From Lentisphaeria bacterium (GTDB lineage: Bacteria > Verrucomicrobiota > Lentisphaeria > Victivallales > UBA1829), in the NCBI GenBank assembly GCA_017540385.1, contig JAFYBD010000016.1, positions 1 through 8,656 of the forward strand: a stretch of 8,656 nucleotides of DNA, in the 5' to 3' direction. The position numbers and the translations under genes are program-made. The notes under the pieces are model-generated. The model did not search any database. It was not told the origin of the DNA and saw nothing but the letters and a program-made list of their open reading frames with translations. Below, piece by piece: positions 1 to 6,834 of the stretch; the first letter of the stretch is position 1; every line of letters begins with the position of its first letter.

Positions 1-94
1 GACCGTCAGGACCGCCGACGGGCTGCCGTCCGCACATTTCGAACACATGATCTTAATTACAGATAACAATACGGAGGTCTTAACTCGTGTCTAA
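1..94 (+). CDS. map: Methionine aminopeptidase type I, C-terminal end (partial, 5' end outside window)
   Basis: The frame starting at base 2 is open for 30 codons and stops at TAA (92-94). The peptide contains TADGLPSAHFEH followed by ILITDNNTEVLT. This is the typical end of type I methionine aminopeptidase, the enzyme that removes the initiator methionine from nascent proteins. The Glu of the FEH motif corresponds to a metal-ligand glutamate of the family (Glu235 in E. coli). The protein ends right after the 'EVLTR' strand, as in compact bacterial MetAP1. The stop overlaps the infA start by 8 nt, and the infA ribosome-binding site lies inside this gene, so the two are probably translationally coupled. 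The map-infA order is the classical end of the spc ribosomal-protein operon. The fragment is short, but motif match and context agree. Confidence 0.9.
   Translation, partial: TVRTADGLPSAHFEHMILITDNNTEVLTRV
73..77 (+). promoter_or_regulatory. Ribosome-binding site of infA
   Basis: GGAGG lies 9 nt before the GTG start at 87 and inside the end of map. It is the clearest Shine-Dalgarno sequence in the window and supports the GTG start. Confidence 0.8.
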
Positions 95-302
95 AGACGT
101 AGTCAAAGTAGAAGGCGTCGTCCGCGAACTGCTCCCCAACACCCTGTTCCGGGTCGAACTTGAAAACAAGCACATGATCCTCGCCCACATCAGCGGCAAG
201 ATGAGGCTCCACTTCATCCGCATCCTCCCCGGCGACACCGTCACGCTTGAAATGTCCCCCTACGATTTGACGAAAGGGAGAATCGTCTTCCGTCAGAAAT
301 AA
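87..302 (+). CDS. infA: Translation initiation factor IF-1
   Basis: This gene encodes a 71-residue protein, close to the 72 residues of E. coli IF-1. IF-1 is a single S1-type OB-fold protein that binds the A site of the 30S subunit during initiation. Visible hallmarks are KVEGVVRE near the N-terminus, LPNTLFRVEL, the HISGKMR core around residues 34-40, and the end LPGDTVTLEMSPYDLTKGRI. The start is GTG with GGAGG 9 nt upstream, and the preceding map gene ends 8 nt inside this one. It ends with TAA and is followed by a T-rich terminator-like region. The identification is firm. The GTG start, and its overlap with map, may keep expression tied to the upstream operon. Confidence 0.97.
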   Translation: MSKDVVKVEGVVRELLPNTLFRVELENKHMILAHISGKMRLHFIRILPGDTVTLEMSPYDLTKGRIVFRQK

Positions 303-339
303 GCACGAGACTGTCCTGCTCCTCACCCCCAGCAAAATC

Positions 340-389
340 AAGGCTTGACCGGCCCCAGGGTCCCGTCCCCGGGTCTTATGCCTTTTTTT
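340..389 (+). terminator. Probable intrinsic terminator after infA
   Basis: AAGGC (340-344) can pair with GCCTT (380-384), and GACC (347-350) with GGTC (372-375). The interior is GC-rich, and a run of seven T (383-389) follows. The hairpin is imperfect, with an internal loop, but its place between infA and the HU gene fits the end of the map-infA transcript. Confidence 0.55.
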
Positions 390-402
390 GAATTCTACCA
401 AA

Positions 403-408
403 TATAAA
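403..408 (+). promoter_or_regulatory. Possible -10 element for the HU-hisS unit
   Basis: TATAAA lies in an AT-rich stretch (383-420) directly after the infA terminator and about 50 nt before the HU start. No convincing -35 hexamer stands at 16-18 nt upstream, so this is only a candidate. Confidence 0.25.
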
Positions 409-456
409 ACCATAAACCACAATCGCCCCGCGTGGGCAAGAAAGGAAAAACCCACC

Positions 457-747
457 ATGACCAAACGTGATCTCGTCGTGAAGATCTCCGCAGACACCGG
501 CCTCATCCAGACCGAAGTCGCCAGCATCGTCCAGAAAACCCTCGATTACATCGCCGACGAACTCGCCGCCGGCCGCGACATCGAACTCCGCAACTTCGGC
601 GTTTTTGAAATCCGCGTCCGCAAGGGCCGCAAGGGCCGCAACCCGAAAGTGCCGCAGATCACCGTCCCGATCCCGGAACGCAAAGTCGTCAAATTCCGCG
701 CCGGCAAGGAACTCAAGGACCGCGTCGCCAGCCTCAAGATCGACTGA
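457..747 (+). CDS. HU/IHF-family histone-like DNA-binding protein
   Basis: The protein has 96 residues and one HU/IHF domain over its full length. HU proteins are dimeric nucleoid proteins that bend DNA with two beta-arms. Visible features are the N-terminal TKRDLVVKISADTG helix, the ELRNFGVFEIRVRKGRKGRNP signature around residues 45-65, and the arm segment PIPERKVVKFRAGKELK with the intercalating-type proline region. The ATG at 457 was chosen because it begins the standard HU N-terminus and has AAAGGAAA (441-448) upstream. In-frame codons before it, back to a TTG at 388, encode nothing HU-like. hisS starts 18 nt after the stop, so the two are probably co-transcribed. HU, IHF-alpha and IHF-beta type cannot be separated from sequence reading alone. 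Confidence 0.93.
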   Translation: MTKRDLVVKISADTGLIQTEVASIVQKTLDYIADELAAGRDIELRNFGVFEIRVRKGRKGRNPKVPQITVPIPERKVVKFRAGKELKDRVASLKID

Positions 748-765
748 TCCCGGAGAATACGCCCC

Positions 766-2040
766 ATGTCGAAAATCGCCCCTCCTCCCGGTGTAAGCGA
801 CATCTTCCCGGACGAAGCCCCGGCCTGGCTCGAAGTCGAAACCGCCGCCCGCAAAGTCTTCGGACTCTACGGGTTCGGGGAACTCCGCACGCCCATTTTT
901 GAGTTCACGGAGGTCTTCCAGCGCGGACTCGGCGGCGAGACCGAGGTCGTCCAGAAGGAAATGTACACGTTCGAAGACCGCGGAGGACGCAGCCTCACGC
1001 TCCGTCCCGAAGGCACCGCCGGCGTCATGCGCGCCCTGGCCGCCACGGACGCCGCCAACGGCGTCGAACACCGCGTCTTCTACATGGGGCCCATGTTCCG
1101 CGGCGAACGCCCCGCGGCGGGGCGAAAACGCCAGTTCCATCAGGTCGGCGTGGAGAACGTCGGCCGCGCCGCTTCCCCGGGCCTTGACGCAGAAGCCATC
1201 GCGATGCTCTGCCATTTTCTCAACGAAATCGGCATCTCCGACTTCGAGCTTCACATCAATACCCGCGGCGTGCAGTCCGACCGTCCCGCGGCCGAACAGG
1301 CCCTCGCGGAGCATTTCCGCCCGCATCTCGCCGAGATGTGCGAGGACTGCCGCGCCAGGATCGACCGCAACGTCTGGCGCATCCTCGACTGCAAGCAGGC
1401 ATGCTGCAGGCAGTTCGTCGAAACCGCGCCCGACCCGGCGCAGTTCTTCAGCGCCGAATCCCGCGACTACTTCAAAAAAGTCTGCGACCTCCTGACGGAA
1501 CAGGGCATCTAGTTCACGGTCGACCCGAGACTCGTTCGCGGCCTCGACTACTACGTCCACACCGTCTTCGAGCTCACGCATACCGGCCTCGGCGCACAGA
1601 ACGCCATCGCCGGCGGCGGCCGCTACGAACTCCTGCTCCCCGAACTCAAGAAGCCGATCCCCGGCGTCGGGTTCGCGGCGGGCATGGAGCGTCTGCTGAT
1701 CGCTCGCGATTCGCTCGGCGTGAAACCGCCCCTGCCCCAGGTCCCGAAGCTGTATCTGGCTTCGCTGGGCGACGCGGCGCAGGCGTTCAACACCGCCCTC
1801 GCGGCGAAACTCCGCCATGCGGACGTTTCCGTGGCGATCGACTACGACGCGAAGAGCATGAAGTCCCAGATGAGGGCCGCCGACCGCATGAAGGCCGAAT
1901 ACGTGCTGGTGGTCGGCGATACCGAACTGGAAGCGAAATCCGCCAAGCTCAAACGTATGGCGGACGGCCAGGAGATCCCGGTCGGGCTGACGCTCGATGG
2001 CATCATCTCCGCTTTGAACACGGATTCCGCGCAGAGCTGA
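766..2040 (+). CDS. hisS: Histidyl-tRNA synthetase, interrupted by an in-frame amber codon
   Basis: This class II synthetase charges tRNA-His with histidine. The frame is 424 codons, the family length (E. coli 424), if TAG at codon 249 is read as sense. N-terminal GVSDIFPDE and motif 1 are present. TLRPEGTAG and motif 2 (FRGERP, GRKRQFHQVGVE) follow, then the usual Cys-rich stretch (CEDC, LDCKQACC). After the TAG come LVRGLDYY (Arg258, matching catalytic Arg259 of E. coli), AGGGRYE, motif 3 GVGFAAGMERL (about 300-309), and the anticodon-binding domain with KSMKSQMRAADRMKAEY and KLKRMADGQE. GGAG (752-755) precedes the ATG. No frameshift or second stop is seen. A product ending at the TAG would have 248 residues and lack the catalytic arginine, motif 3 and the anticodon domain. 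Recoding, a fresh nonsense mutation or a sequencing error could each explain it. Confidence 0.93.
1510..1512 (+). other. In-frame TAG codon within hisS
   Basis: TAG occupies codon 249, between GGC ATC and TTC ACG. In the family this is a variable position just before the [FY]-x-[IV]-D/N segment leading to RGLDYY. One base change from CAG, GAG or AAG would give it. No ATG, GTG or TTG occurs in frame before ATG 1684, which is after RGLDYY and the GGGRY motif. Reinitiation therefore could not restore a complete catalytic half. No convincing readthrough-stimulating stem-loop was found downstream. Confidence 0.95.
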
Positions 2041-2071
2041 CCGTCACCTGAACGGACTCAGACACGACGAT

Positions 2072-2101
2072 GCCGCCGGTTTTCACTCCGGCGGCTTTTT
2101 T
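2072..2101 (+). terminator. Intrinsic terminator of hisS
   Basis: A perfect 8-bp stem GCCGCCGG/CCGGCGGC (2072-2079 with 2088-2095) with an 8-nt loop is followed by six T (2096-2101). It lies 31 nt after the hisS stop. On the minus strand the hairpin is not followed by T residues, so it does not look like a terminator for the convergent gene. Confidence 0.93.
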
Positions 2102-2138
2102 ATGCTCCGATTCCTGTATCCCTTTGCCTGAAAGGTTT

Positions 2139-5100
2139 TTACTCCTGAGGAGCCTGGGGCGTTTCGGACGCTGAGGTCGCGGGGGCGGAGTCTGTTTCGG
2201 ATCCCGCGGGGGGCTTTCCGGCCTCCTCCATGCGGTCGATCTCGTCGGCGTCCTCGCTGGAGAATGCGGAGATGATCATATCGGGGAAGAGCACGAGCAG
2301 GTATTTCGTGTTGTCCGCGAAGAAATGCGTGATGGACTTGCCGTAGGAGACCTTCGGATCGAAGAGGTTCCCGGTCAGATACACGGGCCAGTAGAAGAGC
2401 GCGAACCGCGTGGAGGTCTCCAGGTCCGCGCCGCCGTTCCCGGCGAGGTCAATGGTACCGGTCGCGGTATAACGTTCCAGCGGGTCGCCCTCAAGTTCGA
2501 GTTCGCGCAGCTCCACGACGCCCCGCCGTACGGAGAGGTCGGCCGTGCCGCGTTTGAACTCGATCGGCGCGTCGCCTGAAATCATGTCCATGAGGGAACC
2601 CGCGGTCACCAGCCGCAGCAGACGGCGGAGCATTTCGCCCGGCACGTAGTCGATCAGGCGCGGCACGCTCAGGAGCGGTATCAGGAGGATGTTCAGGAAG
2701 AGCGACCGGTCGCGCAGCGAACTCCTCAGCGACACGTCTTCGACTTCGGCCTTGCAGTCTGCCTGAAAACGCGTCGCGAGCGCTTCGCTGGTGAATCCCT
2801 CGCCCCGGAGGGACGCCTGAAGCCGGGTCACGATCCCGTGCAGGCCGTGCGGGATCTCCGGGCTGTCGTCGGTGGCGAGAAACGCCGTGAAACTCTTGTC
2901 GAACGGGATGTTCTCCAGGTCGGCGTCAGCCTCGAACGGCCACGGACCGTCCGTGACATGGACCCGCGCGGAACCGGTCCCGAGCACGTCGCCGGAGAAC
3001 ACCATCTTCGGGGCCAGGATCATCTGTTCGTCGCCGCCCCTGAGCTCCAGCGGCCCGGAAACGGAAAAGATGAGCGCGTGGCTGCGCGAGTAGATACCGT
3101 TCAGGTTCAGGTCGAATATCTTGTCGCGGAGGGAAAAAGGCGGCGTCTCCATCCCCGGATCGGTGTTGTGGTTGTAACGGAAATACGACACCGCGAACGG
3201 CAGGTCGATGGAGCTGGAGATGAACTTCGGCGCGGCCCCTGCCCCGCGTTTGTAGATGTAACGCCCGGAGATATGGTCCTCGCCATCCTTGTCGCCGAGG
3301 CGGATGGACGCGTCGCCGAACATCTCGCCGTCCGCCCACATGAACTCGCCATCGATGAGCCCGGAGAGGACCGGGAACTCGTATTCTTCGGGATTGTCGG
3401 ACTGCAGCTGCATCCGGTTGATCTTCAGCTCGCCGCTCCAGCTCATCTCATCGAAATGCCCGTCGGCGCGGAATTCGATCTGCCCGGCCGCGTCGAGATC
3501 CTCGAAATAGAAGCTCCGCTGCACGCCGTAGCCGATCAGGTACAGCGCTTCCGGCCCCACGCGCACCTCGGGGAAGTGCATCCGCACGCGGCTGTCGGCC
3601 GCCAGATCGACCGTGCCGGCCCCGCTCGCGAAGAGCGTCTGGCGCGCCTTCCGGTCGTGGATATCGAGGTTCACTTCGGGCAGGACCAGGAATGACTTTT
3701 CGCGGTCGAAACGGAACGCCGCGTTCACGCCGAGCCGCGCCATCTCGTGCGGGCAGCCATTAAGAAGCAGCGTCATATCGGTCCCGACCATTTTGAGCTC
3801 GCCCCCGATGGAGTTGCCGCCGTCGGACACGCGCACGTCGCACTCGGCGGTCACCAAGCCGCCGCTCAATCCGAATTCCCCGTCGTCCGCGATGAACTGG
3901 TCCCAGAACGACGCGGGAAGTTCGGAGACCTTGAGCTTGAATTCGAGGGGGTCCTGGGGGAATTCACCGTCCACGGGCCACGCGAGCCCGTTTCCGCTCG
4001 CGATCGACACGCGACCGGATCCGTTGTCGAGTTCGGCGGCAAACTCCGCGAATCGCATCCTCTCCTCGTTGGGATCGTAATCGTATTTCCCGGAGGCCGA
4101 AACGTTCACGAACCTCAGCATGGGCAGTTCTTCGGCGGAGGCGAACTTGCGTTCGAGCTGGCGCGCGAGATTGTCGCTCATCCGGTCGACGAGGAAATCG
4201 CCGGTCAGGTGCGCGTCGCTCCCGCCCGAGGCTGTCAGGACGGCGTGAAATTCATTCCCGGCGGTCAACTCCAGCTCGGATTCCAGCATCCAGCCCTGAC
4301 GGTCCGGGGCGAGCCGGAAATCCGCGCTGCCGACCGCATCCACGACCAGTTCAGCACCCCCGGCCCCGGTCAGGGACAGGTGGGACAAATGCGAGACCTT
4401 GCGGAGTTTCGCGGTCATATTGACCAGGTCGAGATCGAGCTCGGCTTCGGCGGAGTGTTCCGCTTCGCGCAGGTTCGCGTCGTCGAGGAACCCGCAGAGA
4501 TCGACCAGATCCCGGTTGCCGAAGACGGAGAACATGCGGTAGGGATAATAGAAGACTTCGCCCTCGAGCGAAGCCGTGCGGATATTGTACTCTCCGGCGA
4601 GTTCGCCCCGGCAGATCACGTCGTCGCCGTCGTTGAACCGAATCCCGCAGTGCGTCACGTTGAACGCCGTGATATGCGTGATGCCGTCGGTCTCGAACGC
4701 CGCATCGGCGTCGAAGACGCGTTTCCGGGTCTTCCGGTCGCGCACGACCACGCCCGCTCCGCCGATCAGTCTCTCGCTGCTCTGTTTCAGCTCCAGAAAA
4801 TACTCCCCGGCCAGGATATTGTCGGTCGAATCGAACGGCAGGACCGGGTCGAACGGCGTCAAATCGATCGGTCTCGTCGTCGCGAGCGACATCCGGGCGT
4901 CGTCGGGACTTATGGAATAGGAGCCGTCCTCATGGCGGACAAACTCGAAAATGCCGGTCGAGTCGAGAGAGATCCTGCCGCCGCCGGGACCGGACAGGCG
5001 TCCCGACAGAGCCTCCATGGTGACGCCGCCGGAGACGAGGTCGAATACCGCATCGCATTTGGCCTCCAGCATGAGGTCGCCGGGGATCGTTTCGCCGCGG

Positions 5101-6089
5101 CAGATCATGTCGTTGGCCTGCGCGCTCACACTGAACTTCAGGTCCAGCTTCTCGCCCCTGAGCCCCAGCGTGCCGAACATCTCAAGCAGGGGATTGTCGA
5201 GGCTCAGCGCCAGCGGCTCGTAGTCCCAGCGATCGGACGTGGTCCACTCGCCCCCGAACCGGATCGCTTCGAGTTCGGGTTCGTACTGGAGCAGCATCCC
5301 GGTCGATTCCAGCGCGGGGAATTCGAGGTGGGAATCCGGCAGGTCGATCACGAGCGGCCCCTCGCCCTCGGCAGTCAGCAGCAGACTGCCGCCGTCGCCG
5401 TGCGAAGTCGCCCTCAGCCCGAGCCCGAATTCGACCGACCGCTGCGGGTCCCGGATGCGGAAATGCACCACGCCGGCAAGGGTCGGGCGATTGAGACAGC
5501 CGTCCCCGAACGTCGAGTTCAGTCTCTGCACGGACACGGTGGTCTGCCGGGCTCCTGCTTTCCATTCGGCCTCGGCGTCCTGAAGCGTGAGGTCGTGAAT
5601 GCGCAGGATCGGCTTCGACGCGGTCTTCCAGAGTTTTCCGGCTGCGGCCCGCACGAATTCGGCGGAAACCGCCCCGTCCGCGAGCTCGAGTTCCACCGCT
5701 TCCGCGGTTTTCGCGAAGTCGAGCGACGCGCGCAGGCCCTCCGCGTGAACACCGGAGACATGCAGTTCGCGCACTTCGCCGCCCTCGATGGTCATATCAT
5801 CGAACCGGAGTCCGCACGATCTGGCCTCGATAACTCCGACCTCCGTCCTCATTTTCAGGTCCGTCAGCAGGAGTTCGCGGTTCGAGATCGACAACGACAC
5901 GCCGGGCGTGCCCTCCACTTCCACTCCGGCGTACCACGCCCCGACGGGCACGATCCACAGGTCGGCCGTCAGGATCGCCAGAGACACCGCCACAAGCAGC
6001 AAAATGAGCAGCATGGTCACGATCCAAATGACGAAGCGGATGACACGCCACGGCCGCGACGGCTTTCTGATATGGTTATGTTCTGGCAT
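2139..6089 (-). CDS. AsmA/YhdP-like large membrane-anchored protein
   Basis: The protein has 1316 residues. A basic N-terminus (IRKPSRPWR) precedes one hydrophobic segment at about residues 17-41, read as a signal anchor with the rest in the periplasm. The body is long, beta-rich and poorly conserved. Near the C-terminus are a hydrophobic helical stretch (LFLNILLIPLL, about 1128-1165) and an AsmA-like end with TADLSVRRGVVEL, GTIDLAG and LTGNLFDPKVSYG. The last 30 residues are a Pro/Ser/Thr/Glu-rich tail. Length and layout resemble YhdP and TamB (about 1260 residues in E. coli), bridge-like proteins that move phospholipid between membranes; that role here is inference. It is transcribed alone, convergent with hisS. 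No Shine-Dalgarno precedes the ATG; the upstream bases on this strand are AT-rich. The exact subfamily is not settled. Confidence 0.8.
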   Translation of the reverse strand: MPEHNHIRKPSRPWRVIRFVIWIVTMLLILLLVAVSLAILTADLWIVPVGAWYAGVEVEGTPGVSLSISNRELLLTDLKMRTEVGVIEARSCGLRFDDMTIEGGEVRELHVSGVHAEGLRASLDFAKTAEAVELELADGAVSAEFVRAAAGKLWKTASKPILRIHDLTLQDAEAEWKAGARQTTVSVQRLNSTFGDGCLNRPTLAGVVHFRIRDPQRSVEFGLGLRATSHGDGGSLLLTAEGEGPLVIDLPDSHLEFPALESTGMLLQYEPELEAIRFGGEWTTSDRWDYEPLALSLDNPLLEMFGTLGLRGEKLDLKFSVSAQANDMICRGETIPGDLMLEAKCDAVFDLVSGGVTMEALSGRLSGPGGGRISLDSTGIFEFVRHEDGSYSISPDDARMSLATTRPIDLTPFDPVLPFDSTDNILAGEYFLELKQSSERLIGGAGVVVRDRKTRKRVFDADAAFETDGITHITAFNVTHCGIRFNDGDDVICRGELAGEYNIRTASLEGEVFYYPYRMFSVFGNRDLVDLCGFLDDANLREAEHSAEAELDLDLVNMTAKLRKVSHLSHLSLTGAGGAELVVDAVGSADFRLAPDRQGWMLESELELTAGNEFHAVLTASGGSDAHLTGDFLVDRMSDNLARQLERKFASAEELPMLRFVNVSASGKYDYDPNEERMRFAEFAAELDNGSGRVSIASGNGLAWPVDGEFPQDPLEFKLKVSELPASFWDQFIADDGEFGLSGGLVTAECDVRVSDGGNSIGGELKMVGTDMTLLLNGCPHEMARLGVNAAFRFDREKSFLVLPEVNLDIHDRKARQTLFASGAGTVDLAADSRVRMHFPEVRVGPEALYLIGYGVQRSFYFEDLDAAGQIEFRADGHFDEMSWSGELKINRMQLQSDNPEEYEFPVLSGLIDGEFMWADGEMFGDASIRLGDKDGEDHISGRYIYKRGAGAAPKFISSSIDLPFAVSYFRYNHNTDPGMETPPFSLRDKIFDLNLNGIYSRSHALIFSVSGPLELRGGDEQMILAPKMVFSGDVLGTGSARVHVTDGPWPFEADADLENIPFDKSFTAFLATDDSPEIPHGLHGIVTRLQASLRGEGFTSEALATRFQADCKAEVEDVSLRSSLRDRSLFLNILLIPLLSVPRLIDYVPGEMLRRLLRLVTAGSLMDMISGDAPIEFKRGTADLSVRRGVVELRELELEGDPLERYTATGTIDLAGNGGADLETSTRFALFYWPVYLTGNLFDPKVSYGKSITHFFADNTKYLLVLFPDMIISAFSSEDADEIDRMEEAGKPPAGSETDSAPATSASETPQAPQE

Positions 6090-6120
6090 AATTGATTAAA
6101 TAAGGAAGGCAATACGGATA

Positions 6121-6147
6121 AAAAAGACCCCGGACGCAACGCCGGGG
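6121..6147 (-). terminator. Terminator-like hairpin upstream of the AsmA-like gene
   Basis: Read on the minus strand, CCCCGG and CCGGGG (6142-6147 with 6128-6133) form a 6-bp stem around an 8-nt loop, followed by TCTTTTTT. It sits only about 31 nt before the AsmA-like ATG on the same strand. It could end a short minus-strand transcript or act as an attenuator in that gene's leader. Confidence 0.55.
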
Positions 6148-6364
6148 ATATTGTCCCGCGACCGCACCGGGCATGCTAATGTACATCCCCGAAGCCGGTT
6201 TTTCAAACTCATCTATAAAAAAACACTCCTTTTTCTCCCGATTTCGCCCCTGCCCCGCTCCGTCCGGGACGCGGGAGACGCCAAGCCAAACCGCCGGTTT
6301 TCAAAATGCGGGAAAATTATGCCCCGGAACGTCAATCAGGAAAGACCTGAGCGGCTCCGCAAAC

Positions 6365-6380
6365 ATTTTGTTTCCAAAAT
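6365..6380. repeat. Small inverted repeat upstream of the H1-like gene promoter
   Basis: ATTTTG (6365-6370) and CAAAAT (6375-6380) are perfect inverted copies around TTTC. The dyad lies about 25 nt upstream of the -35 element and could be a protein-binding site. That role is inferred from position only. Confidence 0.35.
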
Positions 6381-6390
6381 CTTGAGGGCG

Positions 6391-6405
6391 ACCGGGGAAA
6401 CCGGT
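6391..6405. repeat. Dyad abutting the -35 element
   Basis: ACCGG (6391-6395) and CCGGT (6401-6405) flank GGAAA and end directly at the TTGATT -35 hexamer. It could be an operator or, with the T-rich bases that follow on the plus strand, a weak insulating terminator. Confidence 0.35.
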
Positions 6406-6433
6406 TTGATTTTTGCAGTTTCGCGTGTATATT
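6406..6433 (+). promoter_or_regulatory. Sigma70-type promoter of the H1-like gene
   Basis: TTGATT (6406-6411) and TATATT (6428-6433) are 16 nt apart and match the -35 and -10 consensus at 4 and 5 of 6 bases. The predicted transcript would start near 6440 and give a leader of about 60 nt. This is the best promoter match in the window. A 10-bp palindrome, ATTTCGAAAT (6446-6455), lies just downstream of the expected start and may be an operator. Confidence 0.65.
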
Positions 6434-6490
6434 ATTTACTCCTAAATTTCGAAATCTCACCACCATAATCCGTTAAACACTAACTTTTAC

Positions 6491-6496
6491 GAGGTG
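6491..6496 (+). promoter_or_regulatory. Ribosome-binding site of the H1-like gene
   Basis: GAGGTG lies 5 nt before the ATG at 6502. Together with infA, this is one of the few genes here with a clear Shine-Dalgarno sequence. Confidence 0.7.
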
Positions 6497-6501
6497 CTGA
6501 A

Positions 6502-6834
6502 ATGACTCTGAAGAAAACTGCCAAGAAAGAAACTGCCGCTCCTGCCAAAAAGAGCACCCGCGCCGCTTCCGCCAAGACCGTGAAACCCGCCGCCAAGTCC
6601 GCCGCAAAAGCGGCTGCCAAGCCCGTCGCTTCCAACGATCCCGAAGAAAACATCAAGCGTTTCGCGAAGACCTCGCTCGCGATGAACTTCGTGAAGGCTC
6701 ACAACGGCGCATGGAACCACGAAGACTGGCTGGCGTTCATCAGCGACGTCAAGGCCAAAGGCTACTTCCCGATCGACTGGGACCGGGTGGGCCTCATCCT
6801 CGAAGACAAGAAAAAAGCCTTCTTCACGAAGTGA
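6502..6834 (+). CDS. Histone H1-like Lys/Ala-rich protein with a C-terminal domain
   Basis: The protein has 110 residues in two parts. Residues 1-45 are a low-complexity tail with about 11 Lys and 15 Ala plus Pro and Ser, resembling the AKP-rich tails of bacterial histone H1-like proteins. Residues 46-110 form a compact, probably helical domain with FVKAHNGAWNHEDWLAF, a KGYFPIDWDRVG segment and a Lys-rich end. The tail suggests DNA or RNA binding and a nucleoid role. The C-terminal domain is not one I can name. The gene has the best promoter and one of the best ribosome sites in the window, so high expression is likely. pdxA starts 30 nt downstream, with a palindrome between them. Function is inferred from composition only. 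Confidence 0.85.
   Translation: MTLKKTAKKETAAPAKKSTRAASAKTVKPAAKSAAKAAAKPVASNDPEENIKRFAKTSLAMNFVKAHNGAWNHEDWLAFISDVKAKGYFPIDWDRVGLILEDKKKAFFTK

Larger units (their letters stand above)
6090..6501. other. Divergent intergenic region with regulatory structure
   Basis: This 412-nt gap separates the AsmA-like gene (minus) from the H1-like gene (plus) and is richer in A and T than its neighbours. It holds a minus-strand terminator-like hairpin, two copies of GCCGGTTTT(T)CAAA, several small dyads and a rightward sigma70-type promoter. A plus-strand open frame at 6151-6468 exists, but its composition and lack of a ribosome site do not look coding. An unrecognised small RNA on the minus strand ending at the hairpin is possible. 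Confidence 0.6.

Noticed and set aside
388..456. A 23-residue N-terminal extension of HU from TTG 388
   Set aside because: The TTG sits at the end of the terminator T run and has no ribosome site. The HU domain begins exactly at ATG 457, which is preceded by AAAGGAAA.
1513..1570. A readthrough-stimulating stem-loop after the hisS TAG
   Set aside because: GGTCGACC (1518-1525) is a palindrome without room for a loop, and longer pairings leave loops of about 20 nt. Nothing resembles a SECIS or pyrrolysine-insertion element.
376..1818. A 480-codon minus-strand open frame opposite HU and hisS
   Set aside because: It covers strongly conserved HU and hisS sequence in antisense and has the Ala/Asp/Glu/Gly-rich composition of a shadow frame.
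1684..2040. The 3' part of hisS as a separate gene starting at ATG 1684
   Set aside because: The ATG lies inside motif 3 and has no ribosome site of its own. A product from there would be an anticodon-binding domain only. The continuous frame across the TAG explains the sequence better, although free expression of the domain cannot be excluded.
3747..6095. A 782-codon plus-strand open frame opposite the AsmA-like gene
   Set aside because: It is antisense to a clearly coding frame, with no family motifs and many Arg, His, Glu and Gly residues. Long antisense frames are expected where the sense strand has strong G/C third positions and avoids TTA, CTA and TCA.
6151..6468. A 105-codon plus-strand frame in the divergent intergenic region
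   Set aside because: It has no ribosome site, its composition does not match its neighbours, and it runs through the promoter of the next gene.
6121..6480. A known riboswitch or structural RNA (6S, SRP, tmRNA) in the intergenic gap
   Set aside because: I looked on both strands for conserved cores of these RNAs and recognised none. Only generic hairpins are visible.
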